A stretch of DNA of 37,289 nucleotides from an uncultured Clostridia bacterium (GTDB lineage: Bacteria > Bacillota > Clostridia > Oscillospirales > Acutalibacteraceae), in NCBI GenBank assembly GCA_947630835.1, contig CANRIZ010000024.1, positions 1 to 37,289 of the forward strand, in the 5' to 3' direction. Shown piece by piece: positions 1 to 9,049 of this stretch. The notes beneath the pieces are model-generated. The model saw only the letters and a program-made list of their open reading frames with translations. It did no database searches and was not told the DNA's origin. The first letter of the stretch is position 1; the number at the start of each line of letters is the position of its first letter. The position numbers and the translations under genes were made by a program.

Positions 1-402
1 ATCAACGCTCTTGAATACAAACCCGCCGATTACTCCAAGCTCAACTCCGCTCTCGCACAAGTCCCGGAAGACTTGTCAATTTACACCGACGAAAGCGTAG
101 AACGTCTTAATTCGGTTATCGACAGCTTAAACTACAACCTGAACGTAACAGAGCAAGACAAGGCGGACAAACAGGTTGAAGATTTGCTTGAAGCTATCAA
201 TTTCCTTGAAAAGCGTTACATTTTAGGCGACGTTAACCTCGACGGCGAAATTACCGTCCTTGACGCGAAATGGGCTTTGCAATACATTGCCTCCCTTCGT
301 ACTCTCGAAGCCCTCTCATTAAAATCGGCAGATATGAACCAAGACGGCAAAATTTCCGTCCTCGACGCAAAATTAATCTTAATTGCGGTGATAAGCGATT
401 AA
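1..402 (+). CDS. C-terminal end of a FIVAR/type I dockerin secreted protein (5' truncated by window edge)
   Basis: The frame is open from base 1, so the gene starts upstream of the window; 133 codons remain. They encode the end of one FIVAR helical repeat, a complete last FIVAR unit, and a type I dockerin in about the last 60 residues. The dockerin has two EF-hand-like calcium loops, GDVNLDGEITVLD and ADMNQDGKISVLD, each followed by a helix. Dockerins bind cohesin modules of scaffoldins, so the protein is probably an extracellular enzyme docked in a cellulosome-like complex or on the cell surface. The segment is almost identical to the ends of the two downstream paralogues, so this is most likely a third copy of the same subtilase family. 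Its catalytic part is not visible, so that is inferred. A TTG codon at 73 could open a shorter ORF but is internal to the domain. Confidence 0.85.
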   Translation: MNALEYKPADYSKLNSALAQVPEDLSIYTDESVERLNSVIDSLNYNLNVTEQDKADKQVEDLLEAINFLEKRYILGDVNLDGEITVLDAKWALQYIASLRTLEALSLKSADMNQDGKISVLDAKLILIAVISD

Positions 403-518
403 TCACGGCATGTCAAAGCAATACGAGGGCTAATTATGAAAGACCGATTTATTAAAATTTGCAAATTCATTACTTGCCTTTTGTGATATAACGCTAATTT
501 GGAAGGCGGTTTAAGCTT

Positions 519-2576
519 ATGAAAAAGGTATTTTCGGTATTTATGTCTTTAATACTTATGCTTTTTATGTTCAGTCCGTGCTTTGGCGTTTTTGCTGCAC
601 CCTTGCAGGAAGAACGGGAAAGCAAAGAGTTAAACAGCTTTATTAACGGAATTACGCAGCTTGTTCGGGAATATGATGCGGATAAAGAATTTACCGTTCC
701 CGACAACGACGAAACAGCCCAGATTCAAACATTTTCTGCCGAAAATACAACAGATGAAACAACGGATAACGACACATCTGAATACACCTTACAAGATTTC
801 CAAACCGCCCGTTTAATCGTCCGTGCAAATGGCAATTTTGACGACTGCAACGCATTGGAGCATATTAGCGGCTTTGAGGATTTTCATATTTTGCAGTATG
901 AAAGTCCCGAACAAGCTATGAGCGCTTATACGGATTTGCAAGCAGAAAAAAATATAACAAATGTTGCGCCCGACGAGGTTGCAGCGCCGTTGCAGGGCGA
1001 AAAAGTCGAAACCTTGACGGCAAGTGAAATTTCGGAAAAAGATTATCTTTGCGGCCGGAGCGTGGACAGAACACAGTCAAAAAGATTGCAGGAATATCTT
1101 GCGCAATCGGATATTCCTATGAAACAAGTTGTTGTTGGAGTTATTGACACAGGCGTAGACTATAACCATGAATTTTTAAAGGATCGTATTGTTAGAACAA
1201 ATTTTAACTCGTCTTCCGACGGAACCCCGGACGATGAAATGGATAACGAATACGAATGTCATGGAACAGCTGTAAGCAGTGTTATTGCAGATAATTCTCC
1301 TAAAAATATATCAATAGCCGTATATAGAGTTCTTAATGATGACGAAAGTACAACAACGAGTCAAATTTGCGCGGGATATTTAAGGGCTATCAAAGATAGT
1401 GTTGATATAATTAATGTAAGCTTGGGTCACAATGATGAATCCGGAATGGCGGAAGCTTGTATTATGCAAGCTTATTCGTGCAACATTCCCATATTCACGG
1501 CAATAGGAAACGTTCCTTACATCGATATATCCACACTTCCCGCGTGTATTGAGGAATGTATAATTGTATCTGCCACAGACGAAAACAATACAACGGTTTC
1601 GTGGAATACGCTAAGCAAATATACGGATATTTCCGCGCCCGGAGAAGATATACCCGTTGCCGTTATACATAACGGATATGAAGTATGGTCGGGAACTTCT
1701 TTTTCTGCGCCATGCGCCGCTGCGTTAGGTGCGATTTTAAAATCGATTAACCCTAAAATAACGGTTGATGAAATAGAAGCTCGATTAAAAGAAACTTCTA
1801 TAGATGTTGAAAAAAATAACTTTTATGAATCAGCGCAAGGAAACGCTTTGGACAATTATCATTCTCTGCTTGACGGCGTCGGTATGATTCAATTTTGCAA
1901 CGCGCTCGGTTTGGAAAAGCTTACAGCACCCGTGTTAAATTTAGAGGCTAAAGTTTATGTCGGCGAGCAAACCTGCACAATTACTTGTGATGACAAAAAT
2001 GCAACTGTTTTATATACCACGGACGGAACATATCCCGATTTTGAAAACGCCAATGTATATACACAGCCGTTTCAGGTTACAAAACGCACCCGTATTCGTG
2101 CTGTTGCATACTATCAGGACGGCGGATATTACAGCGACGAAGCAGAAGCTACGCCCCGTATTCAATATACGGACAGCGATGAAAATTTTGTAATCGATAA
2201 TAACGGTATCATTACAAAATACAACGGAAGCATATCCGATTTAAACGTCCCCGAAACCATAAAAGGAATTGGCGTAACGGGATTTGCTAAAGATGCGTTT
2301 AATACCGTGATTGGGTTAACGCTTCCCAAGACCGTGACAGAAATACCCGAAAGTGCTTTTATAAAAAATACAACACTTGAATTCATATATGCGGAAGGCG
2401 TATTAAATATCGGAAACTTCGCTTTTTATCAATCGGATATTAGATATTGCGATTTTCCTAAAGCCGCAAATATAGGACGGTCGGCTTTTGAGTTAACGCC
2501 CAAATTATATTATACTAATTTCCCAAGTGCAGAATATATTGGAAGAACCGCCTTTATGAATTCCGGATTAATATAG
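519..2576 (+). CDS. Dockerin-family S8 subtilisin-like peptidase, N-terminal part, ended by an in-frame TAG
   Basis: This is a secreted serine endopeptidase of the subtilisin family. An N-terminal signal peptide of about 26 residues (basic MKK, hydrophobic core, VFA cleavage region) is followed by a pro-region up to about residue 195. The S8 domain shows D210 (VIDTGVDYNHEF), H248 (CHGTAVSS), oxyanion N331 (AIGN) and S394 (WSGTSFSAP), so all catalytic residues are present. A chitobiase-C-terminal-like beta domain follows at about residues 478-545, with YTTDGTYPDF. The first BspA-type leucine-rich repeats come next. Translation stops at TAG 2574-2576 in mid-repeat. The same frame continues as 2613-4625 without further damage, and the neighbouring paralogue has serine (TCG) at this position. 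The product would therefore be an active but truncated protease lacking FIVAR and dockerin modules, or the gene is a very young pseudogene. A GAAGGCGG sequence lies about 10 nt before the ATG. Confidence 0.88.
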   Translation: MKKVFSVFMSLILMLFMFSPCFGVFAAPLQEERESKELNSFINGITQLVREYDADKEFTVPDNDETAQIQTFSAENTTDETTDNDTSEYTLQDFQTARLIVRANGNFDDCNALEHISGFEDFHILQYESPEQAMSAYTDLQAEKNITNVAPDEVAAPLQGEKVETLTASEISEKDYLCGRSVDRTQSKRLQEYLAQSDIPMKQVVVGVIDTGVDYNHEFLKDRIVRTNFNSSSDGTPDDEMDNEYECHGTAVSSVIADNSPKNISIAVYRVLNDDESTTTSQICAGYLRAIKDSVDIINVSLGHNDESGMAEACIMQAYSCNIPIFTAIGNVPYIDISTLPACIEECIIVSATDENNTTVSWNTLSKYTDISAPGEDIPVAVIHNGYEVWSGTSFSAPCAAALGAILKSINPKITVDEIEARLKETSIDVEKNNFYESAQGNALDNYHSLLDGVGMIQFCNALGLEKLTAPVLNLEAKVYVGEQTCTITCDDKNATVLYTTDGTYPDFENANVYTQPFQVTKRTRIRAVAYYQDGGYYSDEAEATPRIQYTDSDENFVIDNNGIITKYNGSISDLNVPETIKGIGVTGFAKDAFNTVIGLTLPKTVTEIPESAFIKNTTLEFIYAEGVLNIGNFAFYQSDIRYCDFPKAANIGRSAFELTPKLYYTNFPSAEYIGRTAFMNSGLI

Positions 2577-2612
2577 TTTGACGGACCGAATGTCAAAATC
2601 GGCTGCAACGGT

Positions 2613-4625
2613 ATGTTTCAGCAGTCATTAAGACTGGAAAGCGTCCGATTGCCGCAATTAACCGCAATTTCTCGTGGGACAGGCGTTTCCGGTGAATTCT
2701 ATGAAGATAATTATTTGTTTTTTATAGAAATGCCGCTGGTTGAAAATTTATTTTCCAATTCGTTTTATGGAACTAATATTTCAAATGCTGATTTTCCATG
2801 CATTAAAGAAATAAATACTAAAGCTTTTTGTAACTGTATGTGCTTGGAATATATAAATATGCCGGCGCTTCTTACTGTTCCAAAACAGGCTTTTGGAAAT
2901 GGTCCTCTTTTTGATTTTGATATAAACGCAAGTCCTCGATTTTACCGTTTGGACAGCGTAACTCAAATCGAGCAGGACGCTTTCGGAGAATATCCGACTT
3001 CACGCATCGAGTTTTCACATCTTGAAACTGCCCAAAGCTTGCCGCAGACAGAGGGCTGTATAATTGCTATGCCTTCAACTTTCAAAGAATGTACCGAAGA
3101 TACAAAGGGGCGCAATTACAAAGTCTATGGTACAAAGGGAACATATGCCGAGCAGTGGGTGAAAGAAAACGATCACGAATTTATTAATATTTCGCAAGAT
3201 ACTGCTATTTTGAAAGATGTTCCTATGGAATATACCGACAAAACGCAAACCTTGTCACCTGATGTAATCGGCTTTAACCGAACATATCAATGGTACGCAA
3301 GCGACAAGCCCGACAACACCGCCGGAACACCCATAGAGGGTGCAACGGATAGGGAGTTTAACCCCGAAGATTACCCTGCGGCTAAGTATTACTATTGTGT
3401 TGTCACAAGTACCGATGTAGGCTACGACCCAATAGAAATTAGAACAGGCGTTACGGAAAATATGACGCTCAACCCTGCCGATTATTCAAAAGTAGAAAAA
3501 GCTAAATCGGAAATCCCCGAGGACTTGTCCGTCTATACAGACGAAAGCATTAAGGCGTTGCAGGATATTTTAGACGGCATAGACTACAACTTGGACGAAA
3601 CCGAACAGAGCAAGGTTGACGATTACGCAAAGGCAATAGAAGAAGCAATCAACGCACTTAAATACAAACCCGCCGACTATACCGCATACAATGCCGCAGT
3701 TGAAAAAGCAAATGCGATAGACCGCAGTCTATACAAGGATTTAACTGCACTTGACAATGCACTTTCGGTTGATGTTAAAGATAAAAACATAACAGAACAA
3801 GCAGTAGTTGACGAACAAACAAAGGCAATAGAAGAAGCTATTAACGCCCTTGAATACAAACCTGCCGACTATACCGCATACAATGCCGCAGTTGAAAAAG
3901 CAAATGCGATAGACCGTAGTCTATACAAAGATTTAACTGCACTTGATGAAACTTTAAAAACCGATGTCAGCGGCAAGAATATAACCGAACAGGCAGTAGT
4001 CGACGAGCAGACACAGGCGATCCTTGAAGCAATAGAAAAACTTGAATACAAGCCTGCGGACTACACAGAGTATAACAAAGCAGTCGAAAAAGCTAATGCC
4101 CTTGACCGTAGTCTATACAAAGATTTAACTGCACTTGATGAAGCTTTGAATGTCGATGTCAGCGGCAAGAACATAGCGGAACAAGCGGTTGTAGACAAGC
4201 AAGCAAAAGCGATTGAAGAAGCTATCAACGCTCTTGAATACAAACCCGCCGATTACTCCGAGCTCAACTCCGCGCTTGCACAAGTACCGGAAGATTTATC
4301 AATCTATACCGACGAGAGCGTAAAACGCCTTAATTCGGTTATTGATAACTTGAATTACAATCTAAATATAACAGAACAAGACAAAGCGGACAAACAGGTT
4401 GACGATTTGCTTGAAGCTATCAACTCCCTTGAAAAGCGTTATATTTTAGGCGACGTTAATTTGGACGGCGAAATTACCGTCCTCGACGCGAAATGGGCTT
4501 TGCAATACATAGCCTCCATGCGCTCCCTTGAATCCCTCTCGCTAAAAGCCGCTGATATGAACCAAGACGGCAAAATTTCCGTCCTCGACGCTAAATTAAT
4601 CTTAATTGTGGTGGTAAGCAATTAA
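2613..4625 (+). CDS. C-terminal part of the interrupted subtilase: LRR, Ig-like, FIVAR repeats, type I dockerin
   Basis: This is the in-frame continuation of the preceding gene after the TAG at 2574-2576; the ATG at 2613 is an internal methionine of the paralogue alignment, with no convincing ribosome binding site or signal peptide. It encodes the remaining BspA-like leucine-rich repeats (about 2613-3100), an Ig-like segment ending in TSTDVGYDPIEIR (about 3205-3470), FIVAR units from about 3478 to 4430 including three central 192-bp copies, and a type I dockerin in the last 60 residues. If translated alone it would stay cytoplasmic and make little sense, so it is best read as the distal half of one 1,369-codon gene (519-4625). 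Separate expression is doubtful; nonsense mutation, readthrough or a base-calling error are the alternatives. Confidence 0.75.
   Translation: MFQQSLRLESVRLPQLTAISRGTGVSGEFYEDNYLFFIEMPLVENLFSNSFYGTNISNADFPCIKEINTKAFCNCMCLEYINMPALLTVPKQAFGNGPLFDFDINASPRFYRLDSVTQIEQDAFGEYPTSRIEFSHLETAQSLPQTEGCIIAMPSTFKECTEDTKGRNYKVYGTKGTYAEQWVKENDHEFINISQDTAILKDVPMEYTDKTQTLSPDVIGFNRTYQWYASDKPDNTAGTPIEGATDREFNPEDYPAAKYYYCVVTSTDVGYDPIEIRTGVTENMTLNPADYSKVEKAKSEIPEDLSVYTDESIKALQDILDGIDYNLDETEQSKVDDYAKAIEEAINALKYKPADYTAYNAAVEKANAIDRSLYKDLTALDNALSVDVKDKNITEQAVVDEQTKAIEEAINALEYKPADYTAYNAAVEKANAIDRSLYKDLTALDETLKTDVSGKNITEQAVVDEQTQAILEAIEKLEYKPADYTEYNKAVEKANALDRSLYKDLTALDEALNVDVSGKNIAEQAVVDKQAKAIEEAINALEYKPADYSELNSALAQVPEDLSIYTDESVKRLNSVIDNLNYNLNITEQDKADKQVDDLLEAINSLEKRYILGDVNLDGEITVLDAKWALQYIASMRSLESLSLKAADMNQDGKISVLDAKLILIVVVSN
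3475..4432 (+). repeat. FIVAR repeat block of the interrupted copy (three central 192-bp units)
   Basis: Direct repeats encode about 64-residue helical FIVAR units, recognised by KPADYT.YN at the start, a central RSLYKDLT and EQAVVD, and AIEEAI(N/E) near the end. Three central units begin about 192 bp apart (near 3670, 3862 and 4054), flanked by a divergent first unit (about 3478-3669) and a shorter last unit before the dockerin. Sequence similarity between units is high at the nucleotide level, so recombination or slippage can change copy number. Confidence 0.85.
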
Positions 4626-4743
4626 TCACGGCAAGGCAAAGCAATACGAGAGAAAATTATGTAAGATAAATTTGCAAACGCAAGAAATTCATTACTTAAA
4701 CTTTATTTGATACATAAACCAATTTGAAAGGCAGTTTAAGCTT

Positions 4744-7700
4744 ATGAAAAAGGTATTTTCGGTATTTATGTCTTTAATACTTATGCTTTTTATGTTCAGT
4801 CCGTGCTTTGGCGTTTTTGCTGCACCATTGCAAGAGGAATGGGAAAGTAAAGAGTTAACCGGCTTTATTAGCGGGATAACGCAGCTTGCGCAAGAATATG
4901 ACAAAGGTAAGGATTTTGTTGTTCCCGAAAATGACGAAACTGCGCAGATTCAGACATTTTCTGCCGAAAATATAACAGATAACTCCAATTCAAAGTACAC
5001 CTTACAGGATTTCCAAACCGCCCGTTTAATCGTCCGTGCAAATGGCAATTTTGACAACTGCAACGCATTGGAGCATATTAGCGGCTTTGAGGATTTTCAT
5101 ATTTTGCAGTATGAAAGTCCCGAAGCGGCGATTACAGCTTATGAGCAATATAAAACTATGTCGGAAATTGAAAATGTTGCACCCGACGAGGTTGTAAATG
5201 CTTTGCAGGATGAAGGATCCGATTCCGAGCTTTTAGATTCCGATATTATTAAAAATCAAAAATATCTTTGCCAATGGGGTCATGACAGGACGCAGGCAGA
5301 CAGGCTTTTAGATTATATAGAATCTTCGGCTATTGAACTAAATACGGTTACAGTCGGCATTGTTGATTCCGGTGTGGACTATAACCATGAGTTTTTAAAG
5401 AGCAGAATAAAACGAACTTATTTCAATTCATCATCTAACGGAAATCCAAACGATGAAATGGATTGTGAAGAAGCACATGGCACGGCTGTAAGCAGCGTTG
5501 TGGCAGATTATTCACCTGATAATGTGAAGATTGCAGTATATAGAATTCTCAATAGTGAGGGTTGGGCATCTGTTACGCAAGTTTGCGCCGGTTTTTTACA
5601 AGCAATTGCAGACGGCGTTAATATTATCAATGCAAGTATAGGGTTTTCAGATCATTCCGGCTTAGTTAATAAATGTGTAAATAAAGCGTATTACGAAAAT
5701 ATACCTTTATTTACAGCAGCGGGAAATGAGGGAAAGTATGCCGTGTATGAATTGCCGGCTAATGTGGCAGAGTGTATAACTGTATCTGCTACGGATGCGA
5801 ACAATACTGCGGTTAAATTTAATTCACTTACTCCGAAATCGGATATATCGGCTCCGGGGGAAAATGTTACTGTTGCTGCGTTAAATAATACATATCGCTT
5901 ATGGTCGGGTACATCCTTTGCCGCTCCTTGTGCGGCGGCGTTGGGAGCTGTTTTAAAGTCGGTTTATCCGGAAATAACGGTTGATAAGATAGAGAGCCAA
6001 TTAAAAGATACCGCATATGATGTTAAAAGATACGGTGAGTATGAATCGTCGCAAGGCAGTAACATGGACAATTATTATTCTCTATTGGATGGTTTCGGTA
6101 TGATTCAGTTTTGCGATGCTCTTGGATTAGAAAACTTTACCGCACCTGAGATTAATTTAGAGGATAAAGTTTATGTCGGCGAGCAAACCTGCACAATTAC
6201 TTGTGATGACAAAAATGCAACAATTTTATACACAACAGACGGAACATATCCCGATTTTGAAAACGCCAATGTATACACACAGCCGTTTCAGGTTACACAA
6301 CGCACCCGTATTCGTGCTGTTGCATACTATCAGGACAGCGGATATTACAGCGACGAAGCAGAAGCTACGCCCCGTATTCAATATACGGACAGCGATGAAA
6401 ATTTTGTAATCGATAATAACGGTATCATTACAAAATACAACGGAAGCATATCGGATTTATATGTTTCCGAAGCTATAAATGGGATTACAGTTAGAGGATT
6501 TGCTAAAGATTCGTTTAATAACCTGACAGGATTAACACTTCCTAAGACCGTGACTAAGATACCGGAAAAAAGTTTTTATAAAAATATATCGCTTGAATTT
6601 ATTTGCGCCGAGGGAGTTACTGATATAGGAGAGCAATCTTTTGAAAATTCACAGCTTATGTATGCCGAATTTCCAACCGCAAAAAATATGGGAAATTCCG
6701 CTTTTGCTTATACTTCCCGTTTCTGTTTGGGCAGTTTTCCTAATCTTGAAGATATGGGTAGAAATGCTTTTATGTATTCAAATATTATTTCGTTTAATTG
6801 CCCGAACATAAAAGCGTTATATAATGGGAGCTTTGTATGGTGTGCAAGACTTGAATCGGTTTATCTTCCGCAATGTACCGAAATTATCTTTACCTCTTCC
6901 TTTGAAGGGACTTTCTACGAGTGTTCCAGATTGTCTGTTATTGAAATCCCTTTATTGAAGTGTACATACTTTTATGCTACATTTTATGACACGGGTATTA
7001 TGCAATCGGATTTTCCATTTATTGAACAAATATCACCTCGGGATTTTTATGACTGCTCTTTATTAGAGATTATAAATATGCCGTCTTTATTATCCGTTCC
7101 CGAAGAAGCTTTTAACGGAAGGAATAATTCAGGTGGTACAAAGCCTCGGTTATTCCGTTTGGACAGTGCAACTCAAATCGGACAGGACGCTTTCGGAGAA
7201 TATCCGACTTCACGAATTGAGTTTTCACATCTTGAAACTGCCCAAAGTCTGCCGCAAACAGAGGGTTGTATAATTGCTATGCCTTCAACTTTCAAAGAAT
7301 GTACAGAAGATACCGTAGGCAGGAATTACAAAGTCTATGGTACAAAGGGAACATATGCCGAGCAGTGGGCGAATGAAAACGGCCACGAATTTATTAATAT
7401 TTCGCAAGATACTGCTATTTTGAAAGATGTTCCTATGGAATATACCGACAAAACGCAAACTCTTTCTCCCGATGTCATAGGCTTTAACCGAACATATCAA
7501 TGGTATGCAAGCGACAAGCCGGACAACACCGCCGGAACACCCATAGAGGGCGCAACGGATAGGGAGTTTAACTCCGAAGATTACCCTGCGGCTAAGTATT
7601 ACTATTGTGTTGTCACCAGTACCGATGTAGGCTACGACCCAATAGAAATCCGTACAGGCGTTACGGAGAATACAACGCTCAACCCTGCCGATTATTCAAA

Positions 7701-9024
7701 AGTAGAAAAAGCTAAATCGGAAATCCCCGAGAATTTATCACTATACACAGACGAAAGCGTTAAGGCGTTGCAGGATATTTTAGATAACATAGATTACAGC
7801 TTGGACGAAACCGAGCAATCGGTTGTTGACGATTACGCAAAGGCAATAGAAGAAGCTATCAACGCCCTTAAATACAAACCTGCCGACTACACCGAGTATA
7901 ACAAGGCAGTCGAAAAAGCAAATGCCCTTGACCGTAGTCTATACAAAGATTTAACTGACCTTGATAATGCCTTATCGGTTGATGTCAGCGGTAAGAACAT
8001 AACCGAACAAGCGGTTGTAGACAAGCAAGCAAAAGCGATTGAAGAAGCTATCAACGCCCTTAAATACAAACCTGCCGACTACACCGAGTATAACAAGGCA
8101 GTCGAAAAAGCAAATGCCCTTGACCGTAGTCTATACAAAGATTTAACTGACCTTGATAATGCCTTATCGGTTGATGTCAGCGGTAAGAACATAACCGAAC
8201 AAGCGGTTGTAGACAAGCAAGCAAAAGCGATTGAAGAAGCTATCAATTCCCTTGAGTACAAACCTGCCGACTATACCGCATACAATGCCGCAATCGAAAA
8301 GGCAAATGCTCTTGACCGCAGTTTATACAAAGATTTAACTGCACTTGATGAAGCCTTAAAAACCGATGTCAGCGGTAAAAACATAACAGAGCAATCGGTT
8401 GTTGACGAACAAACAAAAGCGATTGAAGGAGCAATCAACGCCCTTGAATACAAACCTGCCGACTATACCGCATACAATGCCGCAATCGAAAAAGCTAATG
8501 CCCTTGACCGTAGTCTATACAAAGATTTAACTGCACTTGACAATGCACTTTCGGTTGATGTTAAAGATAAAAACATAACAGAACAAGAAGTAGTTGACGA
8601 ACAAACAAAGGCTATCCTTGAAGCAATAGAAAAACTTGAATACAAGCATGCTGATTACTCCAAACTCAACTCTGCTCTTGCACAAGTGCCGGAAGACTTG
8701 TCGATATATACCGACGAGAGCGTAAAACGCCTTAACTCGGTAATTGAAAACCTAAATTACAACCTAAACGTCACCGAACAAGACAAGGCAGACGAACAAG
8801 TTGAAGCCTTACTTGAAGCAATCAACGCTCTTGAAAAGCGTTACATTTTAGGCGACGTCAACCTTGACGGCGAAATTACCGTCCTCGACGCGAAGTGGAC
8901 TTTGCAATACATAGCAGCTCTGCGTTCGCTTGAAGCTCTCTCGCTAAAAACCGCGGATATGAACCAAGACGGCAAAATTTCCGTCCTCGACGCTAAGTTG
9001 ATATTAATTGCCGTAATAAGTTGA
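4744..9024 (+). CDS. Secreted S8 subtilisin-like peptidase with LRR, FIVAR repeats and type I dockerin (intact paralogue)
   Basis: This 1,426-residue extracellular modular protease has a signal peptide at about 1-26, nearly identical to that of the upstream copy, and a pro-region to about 195 that includes an I9-like core ending VAPDEV. The peptidase shows D208 (VDSGVDYNHEF), H245 (AHGTAVSS), N328 (AAGN) and S391 (WSGTSFAAP). A chitobiase-C-like beta domain spans about 476-541 and BspA-type leucine-rich repeats about 560-857. An Ig-like segment precedes FIVAR units from about 982, including four central 64-residue copies, and the type I dockerin is at about 1367-1426 (GDVNLDGEITVLD and ADMNQDGKISVLD). 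No LPXTG motif is present, so attachment would be through cohesin-dockerin binding. The LRRs and beta domain probably bind substrate or host ligands and the FIVAR run is a spacer stalk; both are inference. A GAAAGGC sequence precedes the ATG by about 11 nt. A strong terminator follows and closes the array. Confidence 0.92.
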   Translation: MKKVFSVFMSLILMLFMFSPCFGVFAAPLQEEWESKELTGFISGITQLAQEYDKGKDFVVPENDETAQIQTFSAENITDNSNSKYTLQDFQTARLIVRANGNFDNCNALEHISGFEDFHILQYESPEAAITAYEQYKTMSEIENVAPDEVVNALQDEGSDSELLDSDIIKNQKYLCQWGHDRTQADRLLDYIESSAIELNTVTVGIVDSGVDYNHEFLKSRIKRTYFNSSSNGNPNDEMDCEEAHGTAVSSVVADYSPDNVKIAVYRILNSEGWASVTQVCAGFLQAIADGVNIINASIGFSDHSGLVNKCVNKAYYENIPLFTAAGNEGKYAVYELPANVAECITVSATDANNTAVKFNSLTPKSDISAPGENVTVAALNNTYRLWSGTSFAAPCAAALGAVLKSVYPEITVDKIESQLKDTAYDVKRYGEYESSQGSNMDNYYSLLDGFGMIQFCDALGLENFTAPEINLEDKVYVGEQTCTITCDDKNATILYTTDGTYPDFENANVYTQPFQVTQRTRIRAVAYYQDSGYYSDEAEATPRIQYTDSDENFVIDNNGIITKYNGSISDLYVSEAINGITVRGFAKDSFNNLTGLTLPKTVTKIPEKSFYKNISLEFICAEGVTDIGEQSFENSQLMYAEFPTAKNMGNSAFAYTSRFCLGSFPNLEDMGRNAFMYSNIISFNCPNIKALYNGSFVWCARLESVYLPQCTEIIFTSSFEGTFYECSRLSVIEIPLLKCTYFYATFYDTGIMQSDFPFIEQISPRDFYDCSLLEIINMPSLLSVPEEAFNGRNNSGGTKPRLFRLDSATQIGQDAFGEYPTSRIEFSHLETAQSLPQTEGCIIAMPSTFKECTEDTVGRNYKVYGTKGTYAEQWANENGHEFINISQDTAILKDVPMEYTDKTQTLSPDVIGFNRTYQWYASDKPDNTAGTPIEGATDREFNSEDYPAAKYYYCVVTSTDVGYDPIEIRTGVTENTTLNPADYSKVEKAKSEIPENLSLYTDESVKALQDILDNIDYSLDETEQSVVDDYAKAIEEAINALKYKPADYTEYNKAVEKANALDRSLYKDLTDLDNALSVDVSGKNITEQAVVDKQAKAIEEAINALKYKPADYTEYNKAVEKANALDRSLYKDLTDLDNALSVDVSGKNITEQAVVDKQAKAIEEAINSLEYKPADYTAYNAAIEKANALDRSLYKDLTALDEALKTDVSGKNITEQSVVDEQTKAIEGAINALEYKPADYTAYNAAIEKANALDRSLYKDLTALDNALSVDVKDKNITEQEVVDEQTKAILEAIEKLEYKHADYSKLNSALAQVPEDLSIYTDESVKRLNSVIENLNYNLNVTEQDKADEQVEALLEAINALEKRYILGDVNLDGEITVLDAKWTLQYIAALRSLEALSLKTADMNQDGKISVLDAKLILIAVIS
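7687..8850 (+). repeat. FIVAR repeat block of the intact copy (four central 192-bp units, two of them identical)
   Basis: This is the same FIVAR architecture as in the upstream paralogue but with four central 192-bp units (starting near 7880, 8072, 8264 and 8456) instead of three. Positions 7849-8054 are identical base for base to 8041-8246, a 206-bp match at an offset of 192, showing a very recent exact unit duplication. Confidence 0.9.
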
Positions 9025-9049
9025 TTTTAAATATACAACGACAAAAATT

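Noticed and set aside
2574-2576. TAG recoded genome-wide (for example as an amino acid) explaining the internal stop
   Set aside because: TAG is used as the natural stop of mutL at 29983-29985, directly before the miaA start, so general reassignment is not supported. Site-specific readthrough remains possible.
3677-4243. Regularly spaced 60-codon minus-strand open frames across the FIVAR repeats
   Set aside because: They repeat every 192 bp only because the sense strand repeats; no start signals and no protein-like features.
7849-8246. CRISPR-like or satellite interpretation of the 192-bp tandem repeats
   Set aside because: The repeats are coding, in frame, and correspond to FIVAR protein units; there are no unique spacers and no cas genes.
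1-9024. Prophage or insertion-sequence origin of the repeated region
   Set aside because: No transposase, integrase, terminal inverted repeats or target duplications are visible; tandem gene duplication explains the repeats.
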